A stretch of 64,000 bases of DNA. It comes from Nesterenkonia aurantiaca (GTDB taxonomy: Bacteria; Actinomycetota; Actinomycetes; Actinomycetales; Micrococcaceae). This document shows positions 8,036-16,686 of this stretch, piece after piece. Within the stretch, counting starts at the first letter, position 1; every line of letters starts with the position of its first letter. Below the pieces are notes generated by a model. That model was not told the origin of the DNA. It saw only the letters and a list, made by a program, of their open reading frames with translations, and ran no database searches. Both the position numbers and the translations under genes were made by a program. The stretch lies in assembly GCF_004364585.1 (NCBI RefSeq), contig NZ_SOAN01000001.1, positions 186,001 through 250,000 on the forward strand. The letters run 5' to 3'.

Positions 8036-8656
8036 ATGACCTCCACTTCGACGACGGCGTCCGCCTCCCGCCGGGGCCGCCCCGGCTATGACCGTGAGGG
8101 GCTCATCACCGTCTGTGTCGAGACCTTCAACCGTCACGGCTATGAGGCGACCTCGATGGGCGCGCTCTCCCGGGAGCTGGGCATCTCCAAGTCAGCGATC
8201 TATCACCATGTCAGCTCCAAGGAAGAGATCCTCGACATCGCGCTGAACCGTTCGCTGGCCGAGCTGGAGCGGGTGGTCACCGAGGCGGAGGCGCTGGACG
8301 CCTCCGCTCTGGCCGAGCTGGAGATGATCCTGAGTGAATCGGTGAAGGTGCTGACCACTTCATTGCCCTATGTCACGCTGCTGCTGCGGCTGCGCGGGAA
8401 CTCCGAGATGGAGGTCAAGGCGCTGCAGCGTCGCCGTGAGATCACGCTGCGCATCGCCGAGCTGATCCGGCAGGCCCAGAGCGACGGCGACCTGCGCCAG
8501 GACATCGACGCCCGGACCGCCTCGCGCCTGGCCATGGGCACCATCAACTCGATCGTGGACTGGTACCGACCGGTCGGCGGCGCTCCGGACGCGGCCCTGG
8601 CCGAGACCGTGAAACAGATCATCCTCGGCGGACTGCGAGCGCCTGAGCCGCGCTGA
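8036..8656 (+). CDS. paaR: TetR-family repressor, probable PaaR of the phenylacetate regulon
   Basis: A 206-residue TetR-type regulator. The N-terminal helix-turn-helix spans about residues 39-58 (Ser-Met-Gly-Ala-Leu-Ser-Arg-Glu-Leu-Gly-Ile-Ser-Lys-Ser-Ala-Ile-Tyr-His-His-Val). The larger C-terminal part is the ligand-binding and dimerisation domain. The PaaR of this class is known to be released from DNA by phenylacetyl-CoA. Assignment rests on position (21 nt after paaK) and on five similar palindromes upstream of phenylacetate genes in this window. Binding itself is inferred. A basic, Ser/Thr-rich N-terminal arm (residues 1-16) precedes the HTH. Confidence 0.85.
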   Translation: MTSTSTTASASRRGRPGYDREGLITVCVETFNRHGYEATSMGALSRELGISKSAIYHHVSSKEEILDIALNRSLAELERVVTEAEALDASALAELEMILSESVKVLTTSLPYVTLLLRLRGNSEMEVKALQRRREITLRIAELIRQAQSDGDLRQDIDARTASRLAMGTINSIVDWYRPVGGAPDAALAETVKQIILGGLRAPEPR

Positions 8657-9160
8657 CCGCCGCCGGGCCGCGGACTGAGAGCCAGCCCCGCCGCCTGCGG
8701 TGGTCTCCCCCGCCCCCGTCACGGCCTCACCCGCACCTGTCTCGGCCTCGCGCGCCCTCTCGCGCCCCGTCGCGGCCTCGCGCGGCCTGTCGCGGCCGTC
8801 ACTTTATGTGCGTGAGGCAACGGATCGGATCCGCGAGCTGACAGGCATCCGCGCTCATCCGGCACATTCCGCCCCTCAGACATGCCACGACATAGTGCCA
8901 AAACCTGTTGACCCCGATCTTTTGTTCAGGTTAGCGTCAGCTCACACCCGGGATCACATCCGGTTCATCTCGGCTTGTCAGCAAGCCTTCCTAGGGTCCA
9001 TTCCCGGTGTCGATGCTCGCTCTTCTCATCACCGCCGGGCAGATGGTCCTGAAGATTCAGCCGCACCCGCGCGACGCATCACCCGCGGAGCAGCGCTGCT
9101 TCGACACCGCTCCGCCGGCGGCCGACCTCCGACCACTCCCCCAGATAGAGGTATTCACGA
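8657..9160. other. Gene-free interval before the flotillin gene
   Basis: No open reading frame here has credible codon use or family signature. The first 130 nt (about 8690-8810) are low-complexity repeats of CGCGGCC / CTCGCGC type. The rest is less G+C-rich and contains a possible promoter, TTGACC (8908-8913) with TAGCGT (8932-8937) after 18 nt, and a second TAGGGT at 8992-8997. Either could drive the flotillin gene with a 160-220 nt leader. Confidence 0.5.
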
Positions 9161-10549
9161 ATGGACATCCTGACAACCGGCGGCACGTTCGCCCTGGTGA
9201 TCGGCCTGCTGATCGCAGCAGTGCTGATCGGCATCGTGACCCTGCTGATCATGCGGGCATGGACCAAGGTCGCCCGGGCCGATGAAGCGCTGGTGGTCAC
9301 CGGCAAGTCCTCGCGATCCGACGTTCCGGGCTCGCGTCCCAAACAGGTCATCGTCAACGGCCGCGCCCTGGTCAACCCGATCCGGCAGCGCCACGAGATC
9401 ATCTCGCTGCGCTCCCGCCAGGTGCTGATGACGGTCACCGCCCAGAGCCATGACAACGTGACGATCAAGGCCGAGGCCGTGGCGCTGGTCAAGATCGGCA
9501 GTGCTGTCGAAGACGTCAAGGCTGCCTCGGAGCGCTTCGCCTCCCAGGACGACGCCGTGGTCGAGTACACCCAGGACCAGCTCGAAGGTGCGCTGCGCGG
9601 CCTGATGGCCCAGCAGACCGTCATCCAGCTGATGCGGGATCGACAGAAGTTCTCCGACGAGATCTCAAGGTCGATCTCTCCGGAGCTGCTGACCCAGGGC
9701 CTGTTGCTGGACTCCTTCCAGATCCGGGAGATCACCGACGACTCGGGCTACATCGCATCCCTGGGCGCCCCGGAGATCGAGGCCAAGCGCCAGGCCGCTG
9801 AGATCGCTGCGACCAACGCCGAGCGCGCGATCGCCAAGGAGCGCATCTTCAACAGCGAGCAGAACCTGGTCGAGGAGACGGAATACGACTCGAACAAGGC
9901 CGCTGCCACCTCACGGGTGGGCCAGGCCCGCGCCCAGGCCGAGCAGGCCGAAGCTCTGGCGGGCGAGAAGGCTCGGCAGGAGGTGCTCGGCCAGCGAGCC
10001 GAGAACCGGCAGGCCGAGCTCGACGCCGAGGTCAAGCGCGTGGCCGATGCGGATCTGTACAAGCAGCAGAAGCGCGCCGACGCCGAGGCCTACCAGCGCA
10101 CCAAGGCTGCTGAGGCCGAAGCACTCGTCGCCGAGTCCGAGGCTCGGGCACGGCTGAAGCGCTCCGAGGCCGAGGCCACCGCGATCCGCGAAGAGGGCGA
10201 GGCCAAGGCCGCCGCCATCCGCGCCGAGGCAGAAGCACTGCGCGAGAACCAGGAGGCCGTGCTGGCTCGCGAGGCCCTCGCGGTGCTCCCACAGCTCATG
10301 GACTCCTTCGCCGCCGGCTATGCCAACATCGGCTCGATGACACTGATCGGCGGCTCCGGCGAATCAGGCGCCTCCAAACACTTCGACGGCGAGGCCTCCG
10401 TGGCACTGGCCGGGGTGTTCAAACGGGTCGAAGCAGCCACCGGCATCGACCTGGGATCGATCCTGCAGGCGAAGGTTCAGGGAACGGCCATGGGCGAGGC
10501 GCTTGCCGAGTCCAATCACACTGATGCTGGCAGCGGCCAGAACCAGTAA
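9161..10549 (+). CDS. Flotillin-family SPFH protein
   Basis: A 462-residue membrane scaffold protein. A single N-terminal transmembrane helix (about residues 7-31) is followed by a Band-7/SPFH domain (about 35-195) and a long Glu/Ala-rich coiled coil (about 200-385) with repeated Glu-Ala pairs, the layout of FloT/YuaG. These proteins organise membrane microdomains and affect fluidity and signalling. The C-terminus has Ser/Gly-rich segments. A weak RBS AGAGG lies about 9 nt upstream of ATG 9161. No NfeD partner gene is adjacent, which is a departure from the floA/floT operons of Firmicutes. Confidence 0.9.
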   Translation: MDILTTGGTFALVIGLLIAAVLIGIVTLLIMRAWTKVARADEALVVTGKSSRSDVPGSRPKQVIVNGRALVNPIRQRHEIISLRSRQVLMTVTAQSHDNVTIKAEAVALVKIGSAVEDVKAASERFASQDDAVVEYTQDQLEGALRGLMAQQTVIQLMRDRQKFSDEISRSISPELLTQGLLLDSFQIREITDDSGYIASLGAPEIEAKRQAAEIAATNAERAIAKERIFNSEQNLVEETEYDSNKAAATSRVGQARAQAEQAEALAGEKARQEVLGQRAENRQAELDAEVKRVADADLYKQQKRADAEAYQRTKAAEAEALVAESEARARLKRSEAEATAIREEGEAKAAAIRAEAEALRENQEAVLAREALAVLPQLMDSFAAGYANIGSMTLIGGSGESGASKHFDGEASVALAGVFKRVEAATGIDLGSILQAKVQGTAMGEALAESNHTDAGSGQNQ

Positions 10550-10596
10550 CGACGGACGACCGGACGAATCACTATGGCAGCTGTTCGCTTGCGGAC

Positions 10597-10602
10597 TAGC
10601 AT
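10597..10602 (+). promoter_or_regulatory. Candidate -10 element (TAGCAT) for the lysR gene
   Basis: TAGCAT is followed by 6 nt and ATG 10609, without any Shine-Dalgarno sequence between, which suggests a leaderless transcript. Confidence 0.45.
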
Positions 10603-10608
10603 GGCCGA

Positions 10609-11562
10609 ATGGAGGTTCACAAAGCTCGAGCGTTTCTCACCGTCGCGGAGGAGCTGCACTTCGGTCGAGCCGCCAAGCGGCTGCACATGGCCCAACCGCC
10701 GCTCAGTCGGCTCATCCACCAGTTGGAGACCGAGCTGGGAGCCAAGCTTTTCGAACGTGACACTCGAAATGTGACCCTGACGCCAGAGGGTGAAGCGATC
10801 CTGCAACCTGCTCGCGAACTGCTCATGCTCTCGCAGCGGATCAAGGATGTAGTCGTGAAATCACAGAAGGGTGAGGTGGGGGGCGCCCGGCTGGGTTTCG
10901 CCGGCGCATCAGTCAACCAGGCAGTGGGGGAACTCGCACGTCAGATCCGGAGGCAACGTCCAGGGATCTCTCTGAAGCTCTACAGTTCGGAGTTTTCACA
11001 CCTGGGCCTGCAGAAGGTTCTGGACCGTTCCCTGGACCTGGTCATTGGCCGCTGGGACTTCCTGCCCGCCGAGATCAGCTCCCGTGTCGTCGGTGTGGAA
11101 GAGCTGCTGATCGCACTCCCGGAGAACCACCGTCTCGCAGGTCAGGACACCGTGGCAGCTGAAGACCTTGTCGATGAGTCATGGCTGGTCCTTCCTGGCG
11201 GCGCGGGGGCAACCCTGCCGAATCGACTCAACGCACTCGGCGTAGACGCGGGCTTCGTGCCGCGAATCGTGCAGGTGGCACCGGACTCCGGGACTCTCGT
11301 CGTGCTTGTCGGCGCGGAGATGGGGATCGCCCTCACCCTTTCAAGCGTGCGCGACCATGTTCCTTCCCGTGGCGTGGTCTACAGACCGTTGCGAAACCGG
11401 CAGAAACCAGTGGAGGTCCGGCTCATCTGGCGACGCGACGACGTCAGTCCGGGCCTGCGTGCCGTCGTCGACATCTCCAAGTCCGTCTTCCCCCCGCCCG
11501 ACACGCTGGACCCAGAATCCGCCTCAGCCCCGTCTGTGGGTCCGCCGCAGCGGCGATCATGA
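10609..11562 (+). CDS. LysR-family transcriptional regulator of the adjacent degradation operon
   Basis: A 317-residue LysR-type regulator. The winged helix-turn-helix lies at residues 18-37 (Phe-Gly-Arg-Ala-Ala-Lys-Arg-Leu-His-Met-Ala-Gln-Pro-Pro-Leu-Ser-Arg...). A substrate-binding domain spans about 90-295. It converges with the ten-gene minus-strand operon that starts at 22.5 kb, with 18 nt between the two stops. It most likely controls that operon and the divergent acyl-CoA dehydrogenase, with the substrate or its CoA ester as coinducer; this is inferred from position only. Base composition is lower than its neighbours: 145 of 240 G+C at 10801-11040 against 166 of 240 at 7081-7320 in paaK. 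Confidence 0.9.
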   Translation: MEVHKARAFLTVAEELHFGRAAKRLHMAQPPLSRLIHQLETELGAKLFERDTRNVTLTPEGEAILQPARELLMLSQRIKDVVVKSQKGEVGGARLGFAGASVNQAVGELARQIRRQRPGISLKLYSSEFSHLGLQKVLDRSLDLVIGRWDFLPAEISSRVVGVEELLIALPENHRLAGQDTVAAEDLVDESWLVLPGGAGATLPNRLNALGVDAGFVPRIVQVAPDSGTLVVLVGAEMGIALTLSSVRDHVPSRGVVYRPLRNRQKPVEVRLIWRRDDVSPGLRAVVDISKSVFPPPDTLDPESASAPSVGPPQRRS

Positions 11563-11580
11563 GGGCGCCTCCTCGCGGGG

Positions 11581-12438
11581 CTACTCGCCGTAGCTGTAGA
11601 AGCCTCTGCCGGTCTTGCGCCCCAGTTCATTTCTGGCGACCATCGCCCGCATGAGCGGCGGTGGGGTGAACCGGTCCCCCAGCTTGGACTCGAGGTACTC
11701 CGCGATTCCCAGGCGCACATCCAGGCCAACGACGTCGGTCAGAGCAAGTGGACCGATCGGGAACCTGTAGCCCAGCACCATCGCGTCATCGATGCTTTCA
11801 GGCGAGGCAACGCCTTCCTCGACCATCCGAATCGCTTCGAGGGCGATCACCAGTCCAAGACGCGAGGATGCGAAACCGGGCGAGTCGTGAACCACCACCG
11901 GAGTCTTGCCCAACCCCTCCACCCATCGCACCGACAGATCGCGGAGTTCCTGGTGCGTGTGCTTCGAGAGCACGACCTCGACAAGCTTCGAGGCGGGGAC
12001 CGGATTGAAGAAGTGGAGGCCGCAGAACCGTTCGGGGTTCGATAGCTGCCCAGCGAGGTCATCCACGGACAGAGAGGATGTGTTCGTGGCCAGCCAGGCC
12101 GTCCCCGAGAGATGCCGCTCGACGTCCTGCAGGGCAGAGATCTTCAGTGCCCAGGATTCTGGGACGGCTTCAACAACCAGCTCCGCCTGCGCAAGATCAG
12201 CATGGTCCACGCTCGTCCTGAGGCGTCCGGCCAGTTCCTGGAAACCCCCCTCCACCGAGCCTCGCTCAAGCGATCTCGAGATGTCCCGCTCGACTCGCTC
12301 CTTGGCCGCTCGTGCAGACTCCAGGTCTCGTTCGACGATCGTCACCCGAGCGCCGGCGAGCAGGAAGGAGTGGGCGATCCCTGCCCCCATGCGGCCTCCC
12401 CCGAGAACTCCGACCGCTGATGGGACCGCAGCGCTCAT
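11581..12438 (-). CDS. 3-hydroxyacyl-CoA dehydrogenase (paaH paralogue)
   Basis: A 285-residue NAD-dependent enzyme oxidising L-3-hydroxyacyl-CoA to 3-oxoacyl-CoA. Gly-Gly-Gly-Arg-Met-Gly at 13-18 binds NAD. Asn-Thr-Ser-Ser-Leu-Ser and Cys-Gly-Leu-His-Phe-Phe-Asn-Pro-Val-Pro carry the Ser and His of the catalytic site, and the C-terminal domain ends in Gly-Arg-Gly-Phe-Tyr-Ser-Tyr. ATG 12436-12438 shares an ATGA overlap with the thiolase stop codon, so translation is coupled. It is the last gene of the operon. It is clearly similar over its whole length to the paaH-type gene at 54716, sharing long identical blocks around Asn-Thr-Ser-Ser-Leu-Ser and Leu-Gly-Ile-Ala-Glu-Tyr-Leu-Glu-Ser. Confidence 0.92.
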   Translation of the reverse strand: MSAAVPSAVGVLGGGRMGAGIAHSFLLAGARVTIVERDLESARAAKERVERDISRSLERGSVEGGFQELAGRLRTSVDHADLAQAELVVEAVPESWALKISALQDVERHLSGTAWLATNTSSLSVDDLAGQLSNPERFCGLHFFNPVPASKLVEVVLSKHTHQELRDLSVRWVEGLGKTPVVVHDSPGFASSRLGLVIALEAIRMVEEGVASPESIDDAMVLGYRFPIGPLALTDVVGLDVRLGIAEYLESKLGDRFTPPPLMRAMVARNELGRKTGRGFYSYGE

Positions 12439-13637
12439 CAGGTCTTTTCCACGAGCATCGCCGTGCCCTGGCCGACGCCGACACACATCGTGACCAGGCC
12501 CATCGTTGCGGATTCACGCTCCATGCGCCCCAGCAGAGTGGTGGTGATCCTGGACCCTGACGAGCCCAGGGCGTGACCGAGGGCGATTGCGCCGCCGTCG
12601 TTGTTCACGGTCCCGGCATCGAGCCCGAGGCGCCTGATGCAGGCCAATGACTGGGTGGCAAAGGCCTCGTTCAGTTCGACGGCGCCGAGGTCGTCGATGG
12701 AGTAGCCGCTGCGCTCGAGCACCTTGTTGGTGGCCGGAACCGGTCCGAGTCCCATGAGATGAGGGGCCACCCCGGCCGAGGCGCCGTCCACGATCCGCGC
12801 TCGAGCGGCAAGGCCATACTTCTTGATGGCCCGCTCCGAGGCGACCAGTATCGCCGAGGCGCCGTCATTGAGGGAGGAAGAGTTCCCGGCCGTGACGATC
12901 CCGTCGGTCTTGACCACGGGACGCAGACGCGCGAGGACCTCGGGGGTGGTGCCCGCGCGGGGTCCCTCATCGGCGACTACGACCGTCTCGGCGCCCTTGC
13001 GACCCTTCACGGTGACGGGAACGATCTCCTGCGTGAAGCGACCGGCGTCGCTCGCGGCGATGGCGCGCTCGTGGGAGGCGACGGCGAACGCGTCTGCATC
13101 CTCCCGGGTGATGCCGTCCACGACCGCGACCTCCTCGGCGGTCTCGGGCATCGAGTAGGTCAACTTGTCGATCTTCTTGAACTCTGGATTTGTGAACCTC
13201 CAGCCGATTGAGGTGTCGAAGACCTCCCCGGGCTTTGCGAAGGCTGCGGTCGGCTTCTCGATGACCCATGGGGCACGGGACATGGACTCGACACCACCAG
13301 CGATGACAAGGTCAGCCGCCCCGGACTTGATCATGTGTGAGGCCGTGATGATCGCCGACAGGCTGGAGGCGCACAGCCGGTTGACGGTGATCCCCGGAAC
13401 GGTGTCGGGGAAGCCTGCCAGCAGCCAGGCCATGCGGGCGACGTTGCGGTTGTCTTCCCCGGCACCGTTGGCACAGCCGAGGATGACCTCGTCGACGTCG
13501 TGAGGGTCGATGCCCGCCTCAGCCACCGTGTGCTGGATCACCAGGGCGGCCAGGTCGTCCGGGCGGACGCTGGCCAGCGCGCCGCCGTAGTTGCCCGTCG
13601 GGGTGCGGGAACCGCCGACCAAGAATGCTTCCGTCAC
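12438..13637 (-). CDS. Acyl-CoA thiolase (acetyl-CoA acyltransferase, paaJ paralogue)
   Basis: A 399-residue thiolase that cleaves a 3-oxoacyl-CoA with CoA, releasing acetyl-CoA. The nucleophile is Cys89 in Val-Asn-Arg-Leu-Cys-Ala-Ser. His355 and Cys385 (Thr-Met-Cys-Val-Gly-Val-Gly-Gln-Gly) complete the active site. The His motif reads Gly-His-Ala-Leu-Gly instead of the usual Gly-His-Pro. The start codon is GTG with a GGGAAGAG-like RBS. It is a paralogue of the thiolase at 56426, with nearly identical stretches such as Asn-Arg-Asn-Val-Ala-Arg-Met-Ala-Trp-Leu-Leu-Ala-Gly-Phe-Pro-Asp. It overlaps the downstream dehydrogenase by ATGA. Confidence 0.93.
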   Translation of the reverse strand: MTEAFLVGGSRTPTGNYGGALASVRPDDLAALVIQHTVAEAGIDPHDVDEVILGCANGAGEDNRNVARMAWLLAGFPDTVPGITVNRLCASSLSAIITASHMIKSGAADLVIAGGVESMSRAPWVIEKPTAAFAKPGEVFDTSIGWRFTNPEFKKIDKLTYSMPETAEEVAVVDGITREDADAFAVASHERAIAASDAGRFTQEIVPVTVKGRKGAETVVVADEGPRAGTTPEVLARLRPVVKTDGIVTAGNSSSLNDGASAILVASERAIKKYGLAARARIVDGASAGVAPHLMGLGPVPATNKVLERSGYSIDDLGAVELNEAFATQSLACIRRLGLDAGTVNNDGGAIALGHALGSSGSRITTTLLGRMERESATMGLVTMCVGVGQGTAMLVEKT

Positions 13638-13679
13638 TGTCTCTTCCCATCTGTCGTGAGGTCAGGTTGTCTGGGCTTT

Positions 13680-14909
13680 TCACTTGAAGGCGGAGATCCC
13701 GGTGATGTCTCGTCCTACGAGCAGGGACTGGATGGCGTCGGTACCTTCATAGGTGGAGACGACCTCCATATCGGTCATGTGCCGGGCCACGTGATTCTCC
13801 AGCAGGAGACCGTTGCCGGCGAGCAGATCCCGGGCCTCGTTGCAGATCCACTTTCCCTTCTGAGCAGTCGCCATCTTCACCATCGAGGCCTGCGCATTGG
13901 TCAGCTGACCGCGGTCGGCAAGCTCGGCCATCCGGTTGCACAACAGCTGCATCGTGGTGAGTTCGCTGAGCATGTTGGCCAGCCGGGACTGCACGAGCTG
14001 ATAGCCCCCGATGACGTTGCCGAACTGCTTGCGTCTGGACGCGTAGTCAGCGGCGATCTCGAAGGTCGCCATCGCGTGGCCCACCGCTTCCCAGGAGGCG
14101 CCTCCGCGGGTTGCCTGGAGCACCCGAGACACGTCCTTGAACGAGTTGCATCCGGTGAGTCGGTTCTCGTCCGGGACCCGCAGATCCTTGATCAAGATGT
14201 CAGCCTGCTGGATGGCCCGCTTACCCACCTTGCCTGTGATGCGTTCGGGCGCGTATCCGGCGGGGTAGTCGTTGTTCTCGTCTTTCTCCACGACGAACGC
14301 GTTGACCTTCCCGTCCTCGACGTTGCGTGCGAACACGACGACGACGTCGGCAGCATCCCCGTTGCCGATCCAGCGCTTGTGCCCGTCGATCACCCACGTG
14401 TCACCCTCGCGGCGGGCGCTGGTCTCCAGCGCGACAGAGTCGGAGCCGTGGTCGGGTTCGGTCAGCGCGAACGCACCGGTCTTCTTCAGCTGTGCCATCT
14501 CCGGCAGCCAGCGCGCCTTCTGCGTCTCGCTGCCGAGCATGTTCAAGGTGCCCATGCACAGGTTGGCGTGCACTCCGATGAACGTATTGATGCTGCCGTC
14601 GGCGCGGGCCATCTCACGAGCCACCAGTCCGGCGGCCTTCCTGCTCATTCCAGGGCAGCCGTAGCCCTGAATGGTGGTGCCGATGATGCCTAGCTCTGCC
14701 AATCCGGGCACCAGCTCCCAGGGAAACTCAGCCCGCTCCCAGTAGTCGTTGATGACTGGCAGCACCTGCAGCTCGGCGAAGGACCGCACCTTGTCTCGGA
14801 CGGCGATCTCCTCTGGGCTGAGATCGTCGTCGAGACGGAAGTAGTCGGCGTCGGTGGTGGTGCCGGTGGCCGCTGCGGGTGCGCTCCGGGTCGATGTGGT
14901 TGCGGTCAT
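13680..14909 (-). CDS. Acyl-CoA dehydrogenase, glutaryl-CoA-dehydrogenase-like but without its carboxylate site
   Basis: A 409-residue FAD acyl-CoA dehydrogenase. The catalytic base is Glu388 in Tyr-Glu-Gly-Thr, and the end reads Gly-Arg-Asp-Ile-Thr-Gly-Ile-Ser-Ala-Phe, the glutaryl-CoA dehydrogenase subgroup pattern. However, the Arg and Ser that bind the distal carboxylate in glutaryl-CoA dehydrogenase (human Arg94, Ser98) are Asn108 and Gly112 here, so a monocarboxylyl-CoA substrate is more likely. The first 25 residues are a Thr/Ala-rich extension. I chose ATG 14909 for its AAGGA RBS 8-9 nt upstream; a GTG/ATG further out is less likely because it would overlap the thioesterase gene. Confidence 0.9.
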   Translation of the reverse strand: MTATTSTRSAPAAATGTTTDADYFRLDDDLSPEEIAVRDKVRSFAELQVLPVINDYWERAEFPWELVPGLAELGIIGTTIQGYGCPGMSRKAAGLVAREMARADGSINTFIGVHANLCMGTLNMLGSETQKARWLPEMAQLKKTGAFALTEPDHGSDSVALETSARREGDTWVIDGHKRWIGNGDAADVVVVFARNVEDGKVNAFVVEKDENNDYPAGYAPERITGKVGKRAIQQADILIKDLRVPDENRLTGCNSFKDVSRVLQATRGGASWEAVGHAMATFEIAADYASRRKQFGNVIGGYQLVQSRLANMLSELTTMQLLCNRMAELADRGQLTNAQASMVKMATAQKGKWICNEARDLLAGNGLLLENHVARHMTDMEVVSTYEGTDAIQSLLVGRDITGISAFK

Positions 14910-14965
14910 GGTCGGTCCTTTCGTCGACGGGTCGGTGGACCCGGCCTGGTGGTGGGTTCGTGCGT

Positions 14966-15427
14966 TCACTGCTGTTCGGTCGAGGCGCCGGGCTCAGCCC
15001 CGGGCGGAACCGGCTTCGACTCTGGGGTGAGGATCTGGGTGAGCGTGCGGCTCAGGCGCTCGGGAAGCGGGGCGGACCGTCCTGAGGCGGGGTCTGTCTG
15101 GACGAGCACTGTCCGAGCACGGACCGCGATCTCGTCGTACTGGACCAGCTCGTAGTCCACCGTGTAGGAGGAACGGCCGATCGCAGCGACCCAGACACGC
15201 GCCGTCAGCTCCGGTCCATGGTCCAGTGGGCGCAGGTAGTCGACGGTGAGGGAGACGACCACCCGCGGCCGGGCTGGGTCAGGAATGCCGTCCTCGCCCA
15301 ACCAGGAGGTGATCGCAGATATCCGCGCCTCCTCGATCAGGGTCACCACACGGGCGTTGTTGACGTGCCCGTTGAGGTCCTGATCCGACCAGCGAACGGG
15401 TAGCACGACGTGGTGGACGGCGCTCAT
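14966..15427 (-). CDS. Hotdog-fold acyl-CoA thioesterase (4-hydroxybenzoyl-CoA thioesterase / FadM type)
   Basis: A 153-residue thioesterase. Arg-Trp-Ser-Asp-Gln-Asp-Leu-Asn-Gly-His-Val-Asn-Asn-Ala-Arg (about 12-26) is the family signature, and the Asp before Leu-Asn-Gly-His is the catalytic carboxylate. It probably releases CoA from dead-end esters, a safety role like that of PaaI. The start overlaps the stop of the upstream CoA-transferase by 4 nt (ATGA), so it is a co-translated operon member. The C-terminal 20 residues are Pro/Ala-rich and beyond the fold. Confidence 0.85.
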   Translation of the reverse strand: MSAVHHVVLPVRWSDQDLNGHVNNARVVTLIEEARISAITSWLGEDGIPDPARPRVVVSLTVDYLRPLDHGPELTARVWVAAIGRSSYTVDYELVQYDEIAVRARTVLVQTDPASGRSAPLPERLSRTLTQILTPESKPVPPGAEPGASTEQQ

Positions 15428-16638
15428 GAGGCTTTCCGCACTTCAGGCTCGACGCGCTCAAGCCACGCCATCACCCGATCTCGGTCGCCATCGAGGCGGG
15501 GCGGAGCATGGGTGTAGTCGACCGGAGTTCGGCTGAAGTCCACCGGATGTCGGACCGTGGGGATCTTCCGCTCTCCGGAACCGGCCATGACCACCGGCTC
15601 CAAGCCGAGGCCTTCGGCGAAATGAACACCTTCGTCCACCCCGAGGATCGGCGCGCAGGGCACCTGTGCCGCCTTGAGTCGTTCGAACCAGTCGGCGGCG
15701 TTGCGCGTGCTGAGTCCGTCGATCAGGAGCTGACGCAGCTCCACGCGGTTGGCGTTTCGAGCCCCCACGGTGGCGAAGCGCTCATCCACAGCGAGCTCGG
15801 GGGCCCCGAGGCACTGGCACAGGCGGGTGAACTGCCCGTTGTTGCCCACGGCGATCACCATGTTCTTGTCCTGAGTGGGGAACGGCTCATAGGGATACAG
15901 GCTCGGGTGCTCGTTGCCCATGCGAGTCGGGACGCTGCCGCCGGCCACGTAGGCGGCGGACTGGTTGACCAGCCCCGAGAGCGCCGAGGTCAACAGGTTG
16001 AGCTCGACGTGCTGCCCGGTCCCGGAACCCTGACGCTCATGGAATGCCCCCAGGATGCCGGAGACCGCGTGGAGTCCGGTGATCACGTCGAAGAGCGCCA
16101 CGCCCGCGCGGTAGGGTTCGCCGGATTCGCTGCCGGTGAGGCTCATCATCCCCGAAAGCGCCTGGGCAAGCAGGTCGTAGCCGGGAAGATCGGCTCCACC
16201 CGCGGTGCCGAAACCGGTGATGGAGGCATAGACGAGATCAGGACGCCACGCGCTGACGCTCTCGTAGTCGAGTCCGTAGCGCCTGAGTCCGCCGGGCTTG
16301 AAGTTCTCCACCAACACATCGGCCCGGGCGATGATCCGCTCCACGACCTTGAGCTGTGCCGGGTCCGAGAAGTCCAAGGAGATGGATTGCTTGTTGCGGT
16401 TGACCGAGAGGAAGAACGTGCTCTCCCCGTCCCGGTGCGGAGGAACCCATGCGCGGGCGTCGTCCCCGGTGGTGGATTCCACCTTGATGACGGTCGCGCC
16501 CATATCGGCGAGGAGCATCGTGGCGTAGGGCCCTGCAAGCACGCGGCTGAGATCCGCCACCACGACCCCGGCGAGCGGGCCTGTGCCTCGGCGACCGAAG
16601 ATCTCCTCCAGAACACCCAAGTCATCGAATCGACTCAT
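15424..16638 (-). CDS. Family III CoA-transferase (CaiB/BaiF type)
   Basis: A 404-residue CoA-transferase that would activate the imported carboxylic acid by taking CoA from a donor such as succinyl-CoA. The interlocked-dimer family has a catalytic Asp that forms an acyl anhydride; here it is Asp184 in Val-Ala-Leu-Phe-Asp-Val-Ile-Thr-Gly-Leu-His-Ala. The N-terminal Gly-Pro-Tyr-Ala-Thr-Met-Leu-Leu-Ala-Asp-Met-Gly-Ala (about 36-48) and Glu-Asn-Phe-Lys-Pro-Gly (111-116) are conserved. A related family member next to glutaryl-CoA dehydrogenase (SUGCT) activates glutarate. No acyl-CoA ligase is present in this operon, so this enzyme is the likely entry step. It is translationally coupled to the thioesterase. 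Confidence 0.92.
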   Translation of the reverse strand: MSRFDDLGVLEEIFGRRGTGPLAGVVVADLSRVLAGPYATMLLADMGATVIKVESTTGDDARAWVPPHRDGESTFFLSVNRNKQSISLDFSDPAQLKVVERIIARADVLVENFKPGGLRRYGLDYESVSAWRPDLVYASITGFGTAGGADLPGYDLLAQALSGMMSLTGSESGEPYRAGVALFDVITGLHAVSGILGAFHERQGSGTGQHVELNLLTSALSGLVNQSAAYVAGGSVPTRMGNEHPSLYPYEPFPTQDKNMVIAVGNNGQFTRLCQCLGAPELAVDERFATVGARNANRVELRQLLIDGLSTRNAADWFERLKAAQVPCAPILGVDEGVHFAEGLGLEPVVMAGSGERKIPTVRHPVDFSRTPVDYTHAPPRLDGDRDRVMAWLERVEPEVRKAS

Positions 16639-16686
16639 GTCGTCTCTCTTCCTCTTCTTCTCGTGTCTGTTCGACGTCGGGGCTGC

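Noticed and set aside
8700-9285. Two overlapping plus-strand frames upstream of the flotillin gene
   Set aside because: The first is a translation of CGCGGCC repeats and the second overlaps the flotillin start by 125 nt. Neither has an RBS or family similarity.
12438-13637. Cys to Ser change in the Gly-Ser-Ser-Gly-Cys segment as loss of a catalytic Cys
   Set aside because: That Cys is not catalytic; many thiolases have Ala or Ser there. The true catalytic residues Cys89, His355 and Cys385 are present.
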